A DNA stretch of 47,966 nt from DATJPR01 sp035506295 (lineage in GTDB: Bacteria; Bacteroidota; Ignavibacteria; UBA10030; UBA6906), in contig DATJPR010000011.1 of NCBI GenBank assembly GCA_035506295.1, positions 1 through 47,966 of the forward strand, in the 5' to 3' direction. Shown here piece after piece: positions 42,201-47,966 of the stretch. Each line of letters opens with the position of its first letter. The stretch's first letter is position 1. The translations under genes and the position numbers were made by a program. The notes beneath the pieces were generated by a model that was given only the letters and a program-made list of their open reading frames with translations, was not told where the DNA came from and made no database searches.

Positions 42201-42596
42201 TTCGGGGGAGGGAACAGGAGTGATTAATCCATGCGGATGGGTAACCAGCACCAGGCCGGGATCGAGAGCGGCTGCGCGAAGCGCCTGGATATCCGCCGCA
42301 TCTCGGGACGGATCGTTTCCCCGCGCATGCGCACCGGAGAAGAGGACGGACACCGACTGCGACAGGACGGCGCTCACGTCGTCCTTCAATCGTTCGGCCG
42401 CATCGTGATCGCGTCCGACTACCAGGATCCCCCTGCCGGTCTCTTCACGCAGTGCTGCGATCAGGAGAGCAAGCATCGACCCCGCGACCCCGGCAACTCT
42501 CTGCGGCGAACCCGGCGAGGAAGATGTGCCGATCGCCTGGAGAAGAGTACGGAAGGCTTCGGTCTCCCGAACGATTTCTTTGAGCTGTGCAAGCAT
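39246..42596 (-). CDS. mfd: Transcription-repair coupling factor
   Basis: 1116 aa, ATG 42596, the family-typical length. Mfd removes RNA polymerase stalled at DNA lesions and recruits UvrA. Its N-terminal UvrB-like part includes VHGDYALRGGIIDVFPFGSEAPIRMEFSGD. The RNA-polymerase interaction domain starts at GDYVVHKDYGIGRFIGLKRI. The translocase has GDVGFGKTEVA (about 570-580, Walker A), DEEHRFG (about 670, Walker B/DEAH), TATPIPRTLHFSLMG (motif III) and GLDIPSVNTIIVNRADRFG plus QLRGRVGRS (motifs V/VI). The D7 domain carries LFQHEP and the terminal segment. It lies between murQ (18 nt) and mraZ. Confidence 0.97.
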   Translation of the reverse strand: MLAQLKEIVRETEAFRTLLQAIGTSSSPGSPQRVAGVAGSMLALLIAALREETGRGILVVGRDHDAAERLKDDVSAVLSQSVSVLFSGAHARGNDPSRDAADIQALRAAALDPGLVLVTHPHGLITPVPSPEAVRVDTLTVEAGAAMELDDVRSALHRLGFERKDFVEVHGDYALRGGIIDVFPFGSEAPIRMEFSGDAVESLRQFDPLSQRSIKDLLIAVIVPDLYRARGDGDSPTNRLHEYLSPSTLIILDEPDAIRQTLAHPSPAGVEAQDADEALAGIAAFPQVQVTGFSGEGTTDFNGISQPSFNGSVKILRTHLIELLEKNYRVSLLCDGHGEMSRLKELLSTPDASGNGDDETATLDLQRIDFSLDSLHAGFALPSRSIAVYTEHQIFGRLRRRGKRRTPRFKGLSQKEFQQLKRGDYVVHKDYGIGRFIGLKRIQVRNAEQEVVSVQYDGNDMLYVNLNYISRLQKYSSKEGHLPKLNRLGSNEWDKLKSRVKARVKDIARDLIRLYAKRKHTTGHAFAIDTPWQHELEASFMYEDTFDQAKATKDVKVDMESPAPMDRLICGDVGFGKTEVAVRAAFKAVADGTQVALLVPTTILAVQHYHTFLDRTSRYAVRVDVLSRFKSKKEQIKILADLREGRVDIVIGTHRLLSKDVAFKNLGLLIVDEEHRFGVAAKEKLRMLRTEVDTLALTATPIPRTLHFSLMGARDLSIIATAPRNRLPIMTEILQWNDQLIREAVMRELSRGGQVYFVHDRVQNMDEVLLRLRELLPGVRMHSAHGQMKAHELENVMMDFLERKFDVLVATKIIESGLDIPSVNTIIVNRADRFGMAELYQLRGRVGRSNVQAYAYLITPPISILPRPTLQRLQALEEFNELGSGFNLAMRDLEIRGAGNLLGGEQSGFIETMGFETYTRVLEEAVQELKEEEFQELFQHEPRQQRRDDVVVEADVNALIPDQYIANDTERLATYRRLYGLEKEEQLKEIAEELVDRFGAPPPEVELLYDVVRIRLTAGALGFRRVRISETEFEAEFPPESDTRFYESDDFQLLMTSISHMSGGVGGLRQEGSSLTFLAKFPALVDPTSLLSHTLQVLTRLLHDLESRRLSVTAEK

Positions 42597-42614
42597 GTGA
42601 TTCGCACCGACCTG

Positions 42615-43541
42615 TTACGTTGCGCCCTTGGTGTTGCGAAGCGCCTCGCGGACGAACCCGTCTGCCTGTCTGAGCCGCCTCTTCGCCGCGCCGACGGTTG
42701 CACCGGTCAGAATCATCACGATCGCCGTCTTCACGTGACCGCCGGCGGCCGCGAGTGTACGTTCTGCCGTAGGATAGTCGGCGCCGGTCGCCATCATGAC
42801 GATCCTCCGGGAACGCTCGACGAGTTTCTTGTTCGTCAGCTGAAGGTCGACCATCATATTCTCGAAGACCTTTCCCATCTTGACCATCGCCGTGGTCGTA
42901 ATCATGTTGAGGACAAGTTTTTGTGCGGTGCCCGATTTCATCCTTGTTGACCCCATGAGAATCTCAGGGCCGACCTCGGGACAGATGGCGACATCAACGT
43001 CGATATCGAACTCGGATCGGGGGTTCGTCGTAATGTAAAGCGTCTTCGCCCCGAGTGAACGGGCGAATCCCACCGCCGCGACGACATAGGGCGTCCTCCG
43101 GCTTGCCGCGATCCCGCACACGACATCGCGTTTCGCGAGTTTGAGTTTGCGGAGATCAGCGGACGCCTTTGCAGCATTGTCTTCTGCGCCTTCGCGCGAT
43201 TTGAACACTGCCGACTTGCCGCCGGCGATGAGGCCGACGACGAGTCCTGCATCGACACCGAAAGTGGGGGGGCATTCTGATGCGTCGAGGACGCCGAGCC
43301 GGCCGCTGGTTCCGGCGCCGACGTAGATCAATCTTCCACCTCGTTTAAATGCACCGACAACGATGTCAACAGCGCGGGCGATGTACGGGATTTCCCGTTC
43401 GACGGCGACCGGCACGAGCTTGTCCTGTGCGTTCATCAGGCGGAGGACCTGATCGATGGAGAGCATATCCAGATCGCGCGACACGGGGTTGCGCTGCTCG
43501 GTGAGGAGCATCGCGAGGGAACGAGAGAGTTCTTCAGGCAT
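42615..43541 (-). CDS. murQ: N-acetylmuramic acid 6-phosphate etherase
   Basis: 308 aa from ATG 43541; a TTG two codons upstream is also in frame. MurQ cleaves the lactyl ether of MurNAc-6-P to GlcNAc-6-P and D-lactate during cell-wall recycling. The SIS domain carries YVGAGTSGRLGVLDASECPPTFGV, in which E in ASEC is the catalytic acid, and REGAEDNAAKA; the later GSTRMKSGTAQKLVLNMITTTAMVKMGKVFENMMVD is the strongly conserved MurQ block. No MurP transporter or AnmK kinase is nearby. The gene sits in the rsmG-mfd gap, an unusual neighbour for recycling genes. Confidence 0.95.
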   Translation of the reverse strand: MPEELSRSLAMLLTEQRNPVSRDLDMLSIDQVLRLMNAQDKLVPVAVEREIPYIARAVDIVVGAFKRGGRLIYVGAGTSGRLGVLDASECPPTFGVDAGLVVGLIAGGKSAVFKSREGAEDNAAKASADLRKLKLAKRDVVCGIAASRRTPYVVAAVGFARSLGAKTLYITTNPRSEFDIDVDVAICPEVGPEILMGSTRMKSGTAQKLVLNMITTTAMVKMGKVFENMMVDLQLTNKKLVERSRRIVMMATGADYPTAERTLAAAGGHVKTAIVMILTGATVGAAKRRLRQADGFVREALRNTKGAT

Positions 43542-43576
43542 GTGCAATAACGGATATAGAGGATCGGGCGTCGCCG

Positions 43577-44293
43577 CTACCGTGGTACAATAATAACCTT
43601 CTTCTCATCCAAATACCCGGAGCCGGGAAAAATGCCGGAGAGACTCCCGACCATGGGTCGAATGTCCGGGTATCGCACCTTCGCCCGCTTCACCTCCTCC
43701 TCCAGCTCTCCCCCCTTCATCGCCAGCAACAGTGGAGTGCGAACCGCTTCTTTGCTCCCCCCAATGTCAATCTCCACTGTCATCCGGTTCACATGGTCGA
43801 GAAGCTTCGTCGTCCACTTGAGAAGATCCAATAGCGGCGCCACTGCCCGGGCAACAATAATCTGGTACGTGCCCTTCTCCCTGCTGTGCAACTCTTCCGC
43901 CCTCGCTGCAATAACCCGCGCATTCGGCAACGCGAGCTTTCTCACGATCAACTCGACGGCACGTGCCTTCTTCTGAATAGAATCAACGAGACATACGGAA
44001 GTGTCGGGTCGGACTATCGCAAGCGGGATCCCGGGCAGCCCACCGCCGGTCCCGAGATCCAACACCTTCGCACCGACCGGAAATCTGATGACGGCTGTGA
44101 GCGCGAGAGCGTGCAGAATATGCCCGCGCCAGACGTTCTCCTCGTCCTTCCGAGAAATGAGATTGACACCCTTGTTTGCTTCCAGCAGCGCATCAGCATA
44201 CCCGGCAAGCAAATCCCATTGGGCGTCAGTCAGACTAATGCCTGAGCGTCGGACGGCTTCCCGTATGTCGACATCTGGAGGGATGGGAGACAC
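43577..44293 (-). CDS. rsmG: 16S rRNA (guanine527-N7)-methyltransferase
   Basis: 238 aa from GTG 44293 (no convincing ATG in the frame). RsmG (GidB) methylates N7 of G527 in the 530 loop; loss gives low-level streptomycin resistance in several bacteria. NLISRKDEENVWRGHILHALAL (42-63), KVLDLGTGGGLPGIPLAI (75-92, SAM motif), LVDSIQKKARAVELIVRKLALPNARVIAARAEEL and ARAVAPLLDLLKWTTKLL match the family. C-terminal ~60 residues are more divergent. It follows mnmG after a 25-nt gap containing a parS site; the order mnmE-mnmG-rsmG is the classical origin-adjacent order. Confidence 0.95.
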   Translation of the reverse strand: MSPIPPDVDIREAVRRSGISLTDAQWDLLAGYADALLEANKGVNLISRKDEENVWRGHILHALALTAVIRFPVGAKVLDLGTGGGLPGIPLAIVRPDTSVCLVDSIQKKARAVELIVRKLALPNARVIAARAEELHSREKGTYQIIVARAVAPLLDLLKWTTKLLDHVNRMTVEIDIGGSKEAVRTPLLLAMKGGELEEEVKRAKVRYPDIRPMVGSLSGIFPGSGYLDEKKVIIVPR

Positions 44294-44302
44294 TATCGGC
44301 GA

Positions 44303-44318
44303 TGTTTCACGTGGAACA
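44303..44318. promoter_or_regulatory. parS centromere site (mnmG-rsmG gap)
   Basis: TGTTTCACGTGGAACA, the reverse complement of the B. subtilis parS sequence TGTTCCACGTGAAACA, a perfect 16-bp match. It abuts the mnmG stop codon (44319-44321). ParB (Spo0J) binds such sites near oriC and loads SMC. Confidence 0.9.
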
Positions 44319-46163
44319 TTACCTCATGATCGCAATCATCAGTACTGACACGTCCGACGGCGTTACTCCACTTATCCTCGATGCCTGTCCGATCGACGCG
44401 GGGCGGACTTTGGACAGCTTCTCCCTCCCTTCCTTCGAGAGCGAAGACAAGGAGTGATAATCAAACCACTCAGGAATCTTCATCCCCTCGCTCTTGTGGA
44501 ATTGACGGACGTCTTCCTCCTGACGCTTCAAGTAGCCCTCGTACTTGATCTCCGTCTCGACCTGTAGCGCCGCCTCACGATCGCTCAACAACACCATCAA
44601 CGCTTCATCACTCTTCACTGAGGGAGAAGCCAGGATCATCGCCAACGACACCTCGGGTCGACGGAGAAGCTGTTGCCCCTGCTCAACCGAACCGTTTCCC
44701 TCTGCAAGCAGCTCTCTTACCGGGATGCGAATCGACCGCAACGCTTCGATCCCTGCGCGTACTCTTCCCTCTTTCTCCAGAAGCCGGTCGATCGCCGAAC
44801 CCGGGATCAACCCGAGAGCGTGCCCCCGTCTCATCAATCGACTGTCCGCGTTGTCCTGCCTCAGCAGAAGACGATACTCCGCGCGGGATGTAAACATGCG
44901 GTACGGCTCGTCGGTACTCTTGTTGATCAGATCGTCGATGAGCACACCGATGTAGGAGTCGCTCCTCTCCATGGTGAACTCCGGCAGCCCCTTGACCTTG
45001 CACGCTGCATTGATCCCGGCAATCAAGCCTTGCGCCGCGGCTTCTTCGTAGCCGCTCGTGCCATTGATTTGACCGGCGAAGAAAAGTCCGCCCACACGTT
45101 TCGTCTCCAGCGTATGCCGCACCTGATGGGGAGGAAAGAAGTCGTACTCCACAGCATATCCGGGTCGAATCATCCTCACCTGCTCGAGACCTGCGACCGT
45201 CACGATCGCCGCGCGCTGGACATCCTCAGGCAGGCTTGTGGAGAACCCGTTCACGTAAATGATGTCCGAGTCATATCCTTCCTGTTCGAGAAAGAGTTGA
45301 TGACGCTCACGATCAGCAAATCGATTCAGCTTGTCTTCGATCGAAGGACAGTACCGCGGTCCGATTCCTTTGATCCGACCGGTGAACATCGGCGAGCGAT
45401 CGAACCCTTTTCGGAGTTCAGCATGAGTTCGTTGATTTGTGTACGTGAGGTACATCGGGATCTGACGGTTCTCGATCCGTTTGTTCTGGAAAGAGAACGG
45501 GACTGGCTCATCGTCAGGCGGCTGAAGCTCGGTCTTCGAGAAGTCGATCGTTGTGCGGTCAAGTCGCGGCGGCGTCCCGGTCTTCAATCTCCCCACTTCA
45601 AAACCGAGCGTTCGCAAATGATCGGAGAGTCCGCTTGAGGCGGGCTCATTGTATCGTCCGCCCACGTTCGACCGCTCACCCACATGCATGAGTCCGTTGA
45701 GGAATGTCCCGCTGCAGAGAACGATGCACCGGCAAGCGATTTCCTGGCCTGTCGTCGTGATCAATCCCGAGACTTGACCGTCCTTGATCACCGGCCCCGC
45801 CATCGATTCGGCGAGGACGGTGAGACCATCCTGGGCCAGGAGTCTCCGCTTCGCCTCCCTGCTGTACCATTCCCTGTCGCTCTGGCATCGGGGGGACCAG
45901 ACAGCCGGCCCCTTCGAAGTGTTCAGCATCCGGAAGTGGATCCCCGTCGCATCGGCGATCTTTCCCATCTCACCACCAAGCGCATCGATCTCCCGGACAA
46001 GCTGTCCCTTGGCCGTTCCGCCGATTGCCGGGTTGCAGGACATCCGTCCGACAGCGTTCACGTCCATAGTAAGGAGGACGGTCTCGCACCCCATTCTTGC
46101 TGCAGCCAACGACGCCTCAATGCCGGCGTGCCCGCCACCCACGACCACCACGTCCACCTTCAC
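44319..46163 (-). CDS. mnmG: tRNA uridine-5-carboxymethylaminomethyl modification enzyme MnmG
   Basis: 614 aa from GTG 46163, with AGGG 7 nt upstream. MnmG (GidA) is the FAD protein that, with MnmE, makes (c)mnm5U at the wobble position of certain tRNAs. VVVGGGHAGIEASLAAARMG (6-25) binds FAD; SCNPAIGGTAKGQLVREIDALGGEMG (58-83), KTGTPPRLD and FFAGQINGTSGYEEAAAQGLIAGINAACK are signatures, including the Cys-containing loop near YCPSIEDK. C-terminal LSSLSKEGREKLSKVRPASIGQASRISGVTPSDVSVLM interacts with MnmE. Gaps on both sides hold parS sites. Confidence 0.97.
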   Translation of the reverse strand: MKVDVVVVGGGHAGIEASLAAARMGCETVLLTMDVNAVGRMSCNPAIGGTAKGQLVREIDALGGEMGKIADATGIHFRMLNTSKGPAVWSPRCQSDREWYSREAKRRLLAQDGLTVLAESMAGPVIKDGQVSGLITTTGQEIACRCIVLCSGTFLNGLMHVGERSNVGGRYNEPASSGLSDHLRTLGFEVGRLKTGTPPRLDRTTIDFSKTELQPPDDEPVPFSFQNKRIENRQIPMYLTYTNQRTHAELRKGFDRSPMFTGRIKGIGPRYCPSIEDKLNRFADRERHQLFLEQEGYDSDIIYVNGFSTSLPEDVQRAAIVTVAGLEQVRMIRPGYAVEYDFFPPHQVRHTLETKRVGGLFFAGQINGTSGYEEAAAQGLIAGINAACKVKGLPEFTMERSDSYIGVLIDDLINKSTDEPYRMFTSRAEYRLLLRQDNADSRLMRRGHALGLIPGSAIDRLLEKEGRVRAGIEALRSIRIPVRELLAEGNGSVEQGQQLLRRPEVSLAMILASPSVKSDEALMVLLSDREAALQVETEIKYEGYLKRQEEDVRQFHKSEGMKIPEWFDYHSLSSLSKEGREKLSKVRPASIGQASRISGVTPSDVSVLMIAIMR

Positions 46164-46175
46164 GCTGCACCCTCA

Positions 46176-46191
46176 TGTTTCACGTGGAACA
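46176..46191. promoter_or_regulatory. parS centromere site (mnmE-mnmG gap)
   Basis: TGTTTCACGTGGAACA, identical to the site at 44303-44318 and a perfect match to the parS consensus, in the same orientation. It sits between the mnmE stop (46194-46196) and the mnmG GTG (46163) and so also occupies the mnmG leader. Confidence 0.9.
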
Positions 46192-46193
46192 AT

Positions 46194-47591
46194 TCACTTT
46201 CCAATGCAAAAACGGCTGAAAATCGAGTTAAGAATGTCCTCAGAGGTAATCTCCCCCGTGATCTCTCCCAGGTAGCCTGCCGCCTCGCGTATATCGATTG
46301 CCGCCATTTCGTTCGACTGGTATTTCTCCCAGTTTGAACAGGCTTGATCCAGAATTGCTGCAGCCTTGTTGAACGCCTCAAAGTGTCTTCTGTTGATGAG
46401 AAGGACCGGTTCTCTGGCGATACTTTCTCCATCAGCGACCAAGCGGCAAAGTGCACGTTCGAGTTCGTCCAATCCCCAGCCGGTCTTCGCTGAAATAGGG
46501 ATCGTCTCAATGGTTGACGGACCAGCTCCAAGCGCTCGGGCGCGCCTTTCGTCGTCCAGCAGGTCGCACTTGTTGAGGACGCGGACTGCAGTTTGCGATC
46601 CGGAGAGGCCCTGCAAGAATTCCTGGTACTCGCGTTCCTCGATCGGGTCAGCAGGATCCTCGACCACCAGAACAACATCAGCTCCGGCTTTGGCTCTTAG
46701 AGTTCTCTCCACACCCTCACGCTCGATGGGGTCGACCGTACGACGGATGCCAGCCGTATCTGAGAGTCGGAACAGAAATCCTTTCAGCTCGACAGCTTCC
46801 TCAAGCGTATCGCGGGTCGTCCCTGGAATCGGAGTAACGATCGCACGCGACTCGCGGAGAAGAGCGTTGAACAGCGAGGACTTGCCGGCGTTGGGTTTCC
46901 CGGTCAGGACCACGCTCAACCCTTCACGGATCTTTTTTCCTTCGGTGTAGGTGTTCCCGAGCCTGCAAATCTCCGACGTGGCTTCCTGAAGTCGACGGCG
47001 TGTTTCCTCAGAACCGACCAGCTCCAACGACTCTTCGGCGAAGTCGAGTTCGAGCTCCAATAACGCACATAAGTCAACAAGGCTTCGCCGCAACTCCCCG
47101 ACGGCATGACCGAGCTTCCCCTCCAACTGCGCCACCGCCACCCTCGCCGAAGCCTCGCTCTGCACACTCACCATCTCCATCACCGCCTCCGCCTGCGAGA
47201 GATCCATCTTACCGTTCAGGAACGCCCGACGCGTGAACTCCCCCGGCATCGCCAGCCGCGCACCGGCTTCGCATACCATCCCCAGGATCCTCTCCACAAT
47301 CAGCGGCCCACCATGACAACTGATCTCGACGACATCCTCTCCGGTGTACGACCGCGGCCCACGAAAGATGGTGGCCATGACTTCATCGATCACACACCCC
47401 GCCTCGTCAACAATCGTCCCGTGTAATGCCGTCTGCGTGTGCGCTTCGCCAAGCGGCACTCTCCCCCGGAAACACTTTGCGCTAATCCCAATTGCGCAGC
47501 GCCCCGATATGCGTATCACAGCAATTGCCGCTGGTCCGGCCGCGGTGGCAACTGCAGCGATTGTGTCGTCATTCCGAACCAATGGTAACAC
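46194..47591 (-). CDS. mnmE: tRNA modification GTPase MnmE
   Basis: 465 aa from GTG 47591; a TTG at 47582 is an alternative with better spacing from the AAGGG just upstream. MnmE is the GTPase partner of MnmG in tRNA wobble modification. DTIAAVATAAGPAAIAVIRISG (9-30) is the N-terminal tetrahydrofolate-binding domain, GKPNAGKSSLFNALL (about 227-241) the G1 loop, PGTTRDTLEE the K-loop/G2, DTAGIRR the G3, LNKCDLL the G4, and the C terminus ends FCIGK, the conserved Cys motif. A candidate promoter lies upstream, and a terminator separates it from yidC, so this transcript may be independent of yidC. Confidence 0.97.
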   Translation of the reverse strand: MLPLVRNDDTIAAVATAAGPAAIAVIRISGRCAIGISAKCFRGRVPLGEAHTQTALHGTIVDEAGCVIDEVMATIFRGPRSYTGEDVVEISCHGGPLIVERILGMVCEAGARLAMPGEFTRRAFLNGKMDLSQAEAVMEMVSVQSEASARVAVAQLEGKLGHAVGELRRSLVDLCALLELELDFAEESLELVGSEETRRRLQEATSEICRLGNTYTEGKKIREGLSVVLTGKPNAGKSSLFNALLRESRAIVTPIPGTTRDTLEEAVELKGFLFRLSDTAGIRRTVDPIEREGVERTLRAKAGADVVLVVEDPADPIEEREYQEFLQGLSGSQTAVRVLNKCDLLDDERRARALGAGPSTIETIPISAKTGWGLDELERALCRLVADGESIAREPVLLINRRHFEAFNKAAAILDQACSNWEKYQSNEMAAIDIREAAGYLGEITGEITSEDILNSIFSRFCIGK

Positions 47592-47608
47592 CCTTCACAC
47601 ACGTCGAA

Positions 47609-47637
47609 ATACTACAAATTTCGCGAGAGCAACGCAA
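47609..47637 (-). promoter_or_regulatory. Candidate mnmE promoter
   Basis: TTGCGT (47632-47637), 17-nt spacer, TAGTAT (47609-47614) on the minus strand. The start would fall near 47602. A GTG at 47591 would have only about 11 nt of leader with its AAGG directly against the codon, whereas TTG 47582 would have AAGGG 6-8 nt away. Confidence 0.45.
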
Positions 47638-47647
47638 AACTGAAACA

Positions 47648-47674
47648 AAAAAGGGGCAAACGGGGCCCCTTTTT
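47648..47674 (-). terminator. Intrinsic terminator after yidC (bidirectional)
   Basis: AAAAAGGGGC (47648-47657), 7-nt loop AAACGGG, GCCCCTTTTT (47665-47674): a 10-bp stem, five of whose pairs are A-T, whose T run acts as U-tract on both strands. It lies between yidC (stop at 47788) and mnmE, downstream of the yidC repeat array. Confidence 0.8.
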
Positions 47675-47697
47675 GAATTTCTCATATGCCCGGCCAT

Positions 47698-47780
47698 GTC
47701 AGACTTAAGAGTCTGTCATGCAAGTCTGTCAAACAAGTCAGACTACTTTAACAGACTTGATAGTCTGACTTCGACAGACC
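47698..47780. repeat. 13-bp phased repeat array between yidC and mnmE
   Basis: Six units of 13 bp start at 47698, 47711, 47724, 47737, 47750 and 47763. Each opens with a GTCWGWC-type heptamer (GTCAGAC, GTCTGTC, GTCTGTC, GTCAGAC, AACAGAC, GTCTGAC) followed by six variable bases (TTAAGA, ATGCAA, AAACAA, TACTTT, TTGATA, TTCGAC). GTCAGAC and GTCTGAC are reverse complements, so the array also contains inverted repeats: a perfect 10-bp pair AGTCAGACTA (47736-47745) / TAGTCTGACT (47761-47770), and CAGACT/AGTCTG around TAAG (47700-47715). It begins 7 nt after the yidC stop. Confidence 0.75.
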
Positions 47781-47787
47781 CGGCCAC

Positions 47788-47966
47788 TCACCTCTTCAAC
47801 TTCGGCAAATCCTTCGTTATCCGCCCCATCACGCCCCCCTGCTTCTTCTTCGGCTCGACCTTCCTCAACGGCTGGTCCTTCGCGCCCCGGTTCATCCACA
47901 ACCGTTGCCCGATACTCAGAACGTTGAAGGTGAAGTAGTACAGGTTCAAACCTGCGGGTAACGAGT
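47788..47966 (-). CDS. yidC: Membrane protein insertase YidC, C-terminal part (runs off window)
   Basis: 59 codons plus stop are visible, in frame from 47964. Reading SLPAGLNLYYFTFNVLSIGQ, the peptide is the last membrane helix of YidC/Oxa1 (compare 'lPaGL.lYw...n..si.q'), followed by RLWMNRG and a strongly basic tail (RKVEPKKKQG..., ending LPKLKR). The tail binds ribosomes in bacteria where it is long and basic. YidC inserts membrane proteins with or without SecYEG. Its place upstream of mnmE fits the conserved rpmH-rnpA-yidC-mnmE-mnmG-rsmG order. Confidence 0.9.
   Translation of the reverse strand, partial: SLPAGLNLYYFTFNVLSIGQRLWMNRGAKDQPLRKVEPKKKQGGVMGRITKDLPKLKR

Noticed and set aside
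47698..47780. CRISPR array
   Set aside because: Units of 13 bp with a 7-bp core are far shorter than CRISPR repeats/spacers, and there is no cas gene nearby.
47850..47920. Possible DnaA box (TCATCCACA-like) near yidC
   Set aside because: A single site with a mismatch inside the coding sequence of yidC, with no cluster; not evidence for oriC in the window.

Overview
The window is a GC-rich bacterial chromosome segment with almost every gene on the minus strand. Only rsmA and a PAP2-type membrane phosphatase lie on the plus strand. Features that point to a Gram-negative (diderm) member of the Bacteroidota/Chlorobiota/Ignavibacteriota (FCB) assemblage are: a division/wall (dcw) cluster in the order mraZ-rsmH-ftsL-ftsI-murE-murF-mraY-murD-ftsW-murG-x-murC-ftsQ-ftsA-ftsZ; MurE with the DNPR motif of meso-diaminopimelate ligases; an FtsI with two C-terminal PASTA domains; and an LPS/surface-glycan style locus. 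No rRNA, tRNA or other strict taxonomic marker is present, so this placement is an inference.

Layout, left to right. (1) 1-19780: a surface-polysaccharide locus transcribed leftwards. It holds GT2, GT4 and GT9 glycosyltransferases, two flippases, GDP-mannose 4,6-dehydratase plus a divergent paralogue, a C-methyltransferase, an FkbM-like protein, glucose-1-phosphate cytidylyltransferase, a two-subunit transketolase, an epimerase-GT2 fusion, a YfhO membrane protein and a GtrB-like polyprenyl-phosphate glycosyltransferase. (2) 19781-21839: a divergent promoter region, then rsmA and a PAP2/Aur1-like enzyme on the plus strand. (3) 21840-22033: a convergent intergenic region packed with phased 7-bp repeats around a large palindromic element. 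(4) 22034-39108: the full dcw cluster read from mraZ (39108) down to ftsZ, with an uncharacterised membrane/PH-like gene between murG and murC and an MraZ-type operator in front of mraZ. (5) 39246-47966: mfd, murQ, rsmG, mnmG, mnmE and the 3' end of yidC. This is an origin-type neighbourhood, with two perfect-consensus parS sites in the gaps either side of mnmG.

How the parts work together. The glycan locus makes GDP-linked and CDP-linked deoxysugars, modifies them (C-methylation, perhaps two-carbon addition by the transketolase pair), loads some on polyprenyl phosphate (the fusion protein, GtrB-like GT2), assembles chains (GT2/GT4/GT9) and exports them (two Wzx-type flippases, YfhO as a GT-C acceptor). 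The dcw cluster supplies lipid II synthesis (MurC-F, MraY, MurG), its polymerase/transpeptidase (FtsW/FtsI) and the division scaffold (FtsL, FtsQ, FtsA, FtsZ). The yidC-mnmE-mnmG-rsmG block supplies membrane insertion and tRNA/rRNA modification beside the replication origin.

Most unusual are four short phased tandem-repeat arrays (7-bp or 13-bp period). Each begins within about 15 nt of a stop codon (PAP2, ftsZ, the PH-like gene, yidC). Also notable is the transketolase / epimerase-GT2 fusion / cytidylyltransferase module, which looks like a branched-sugar pathway I cannot match to a named one.
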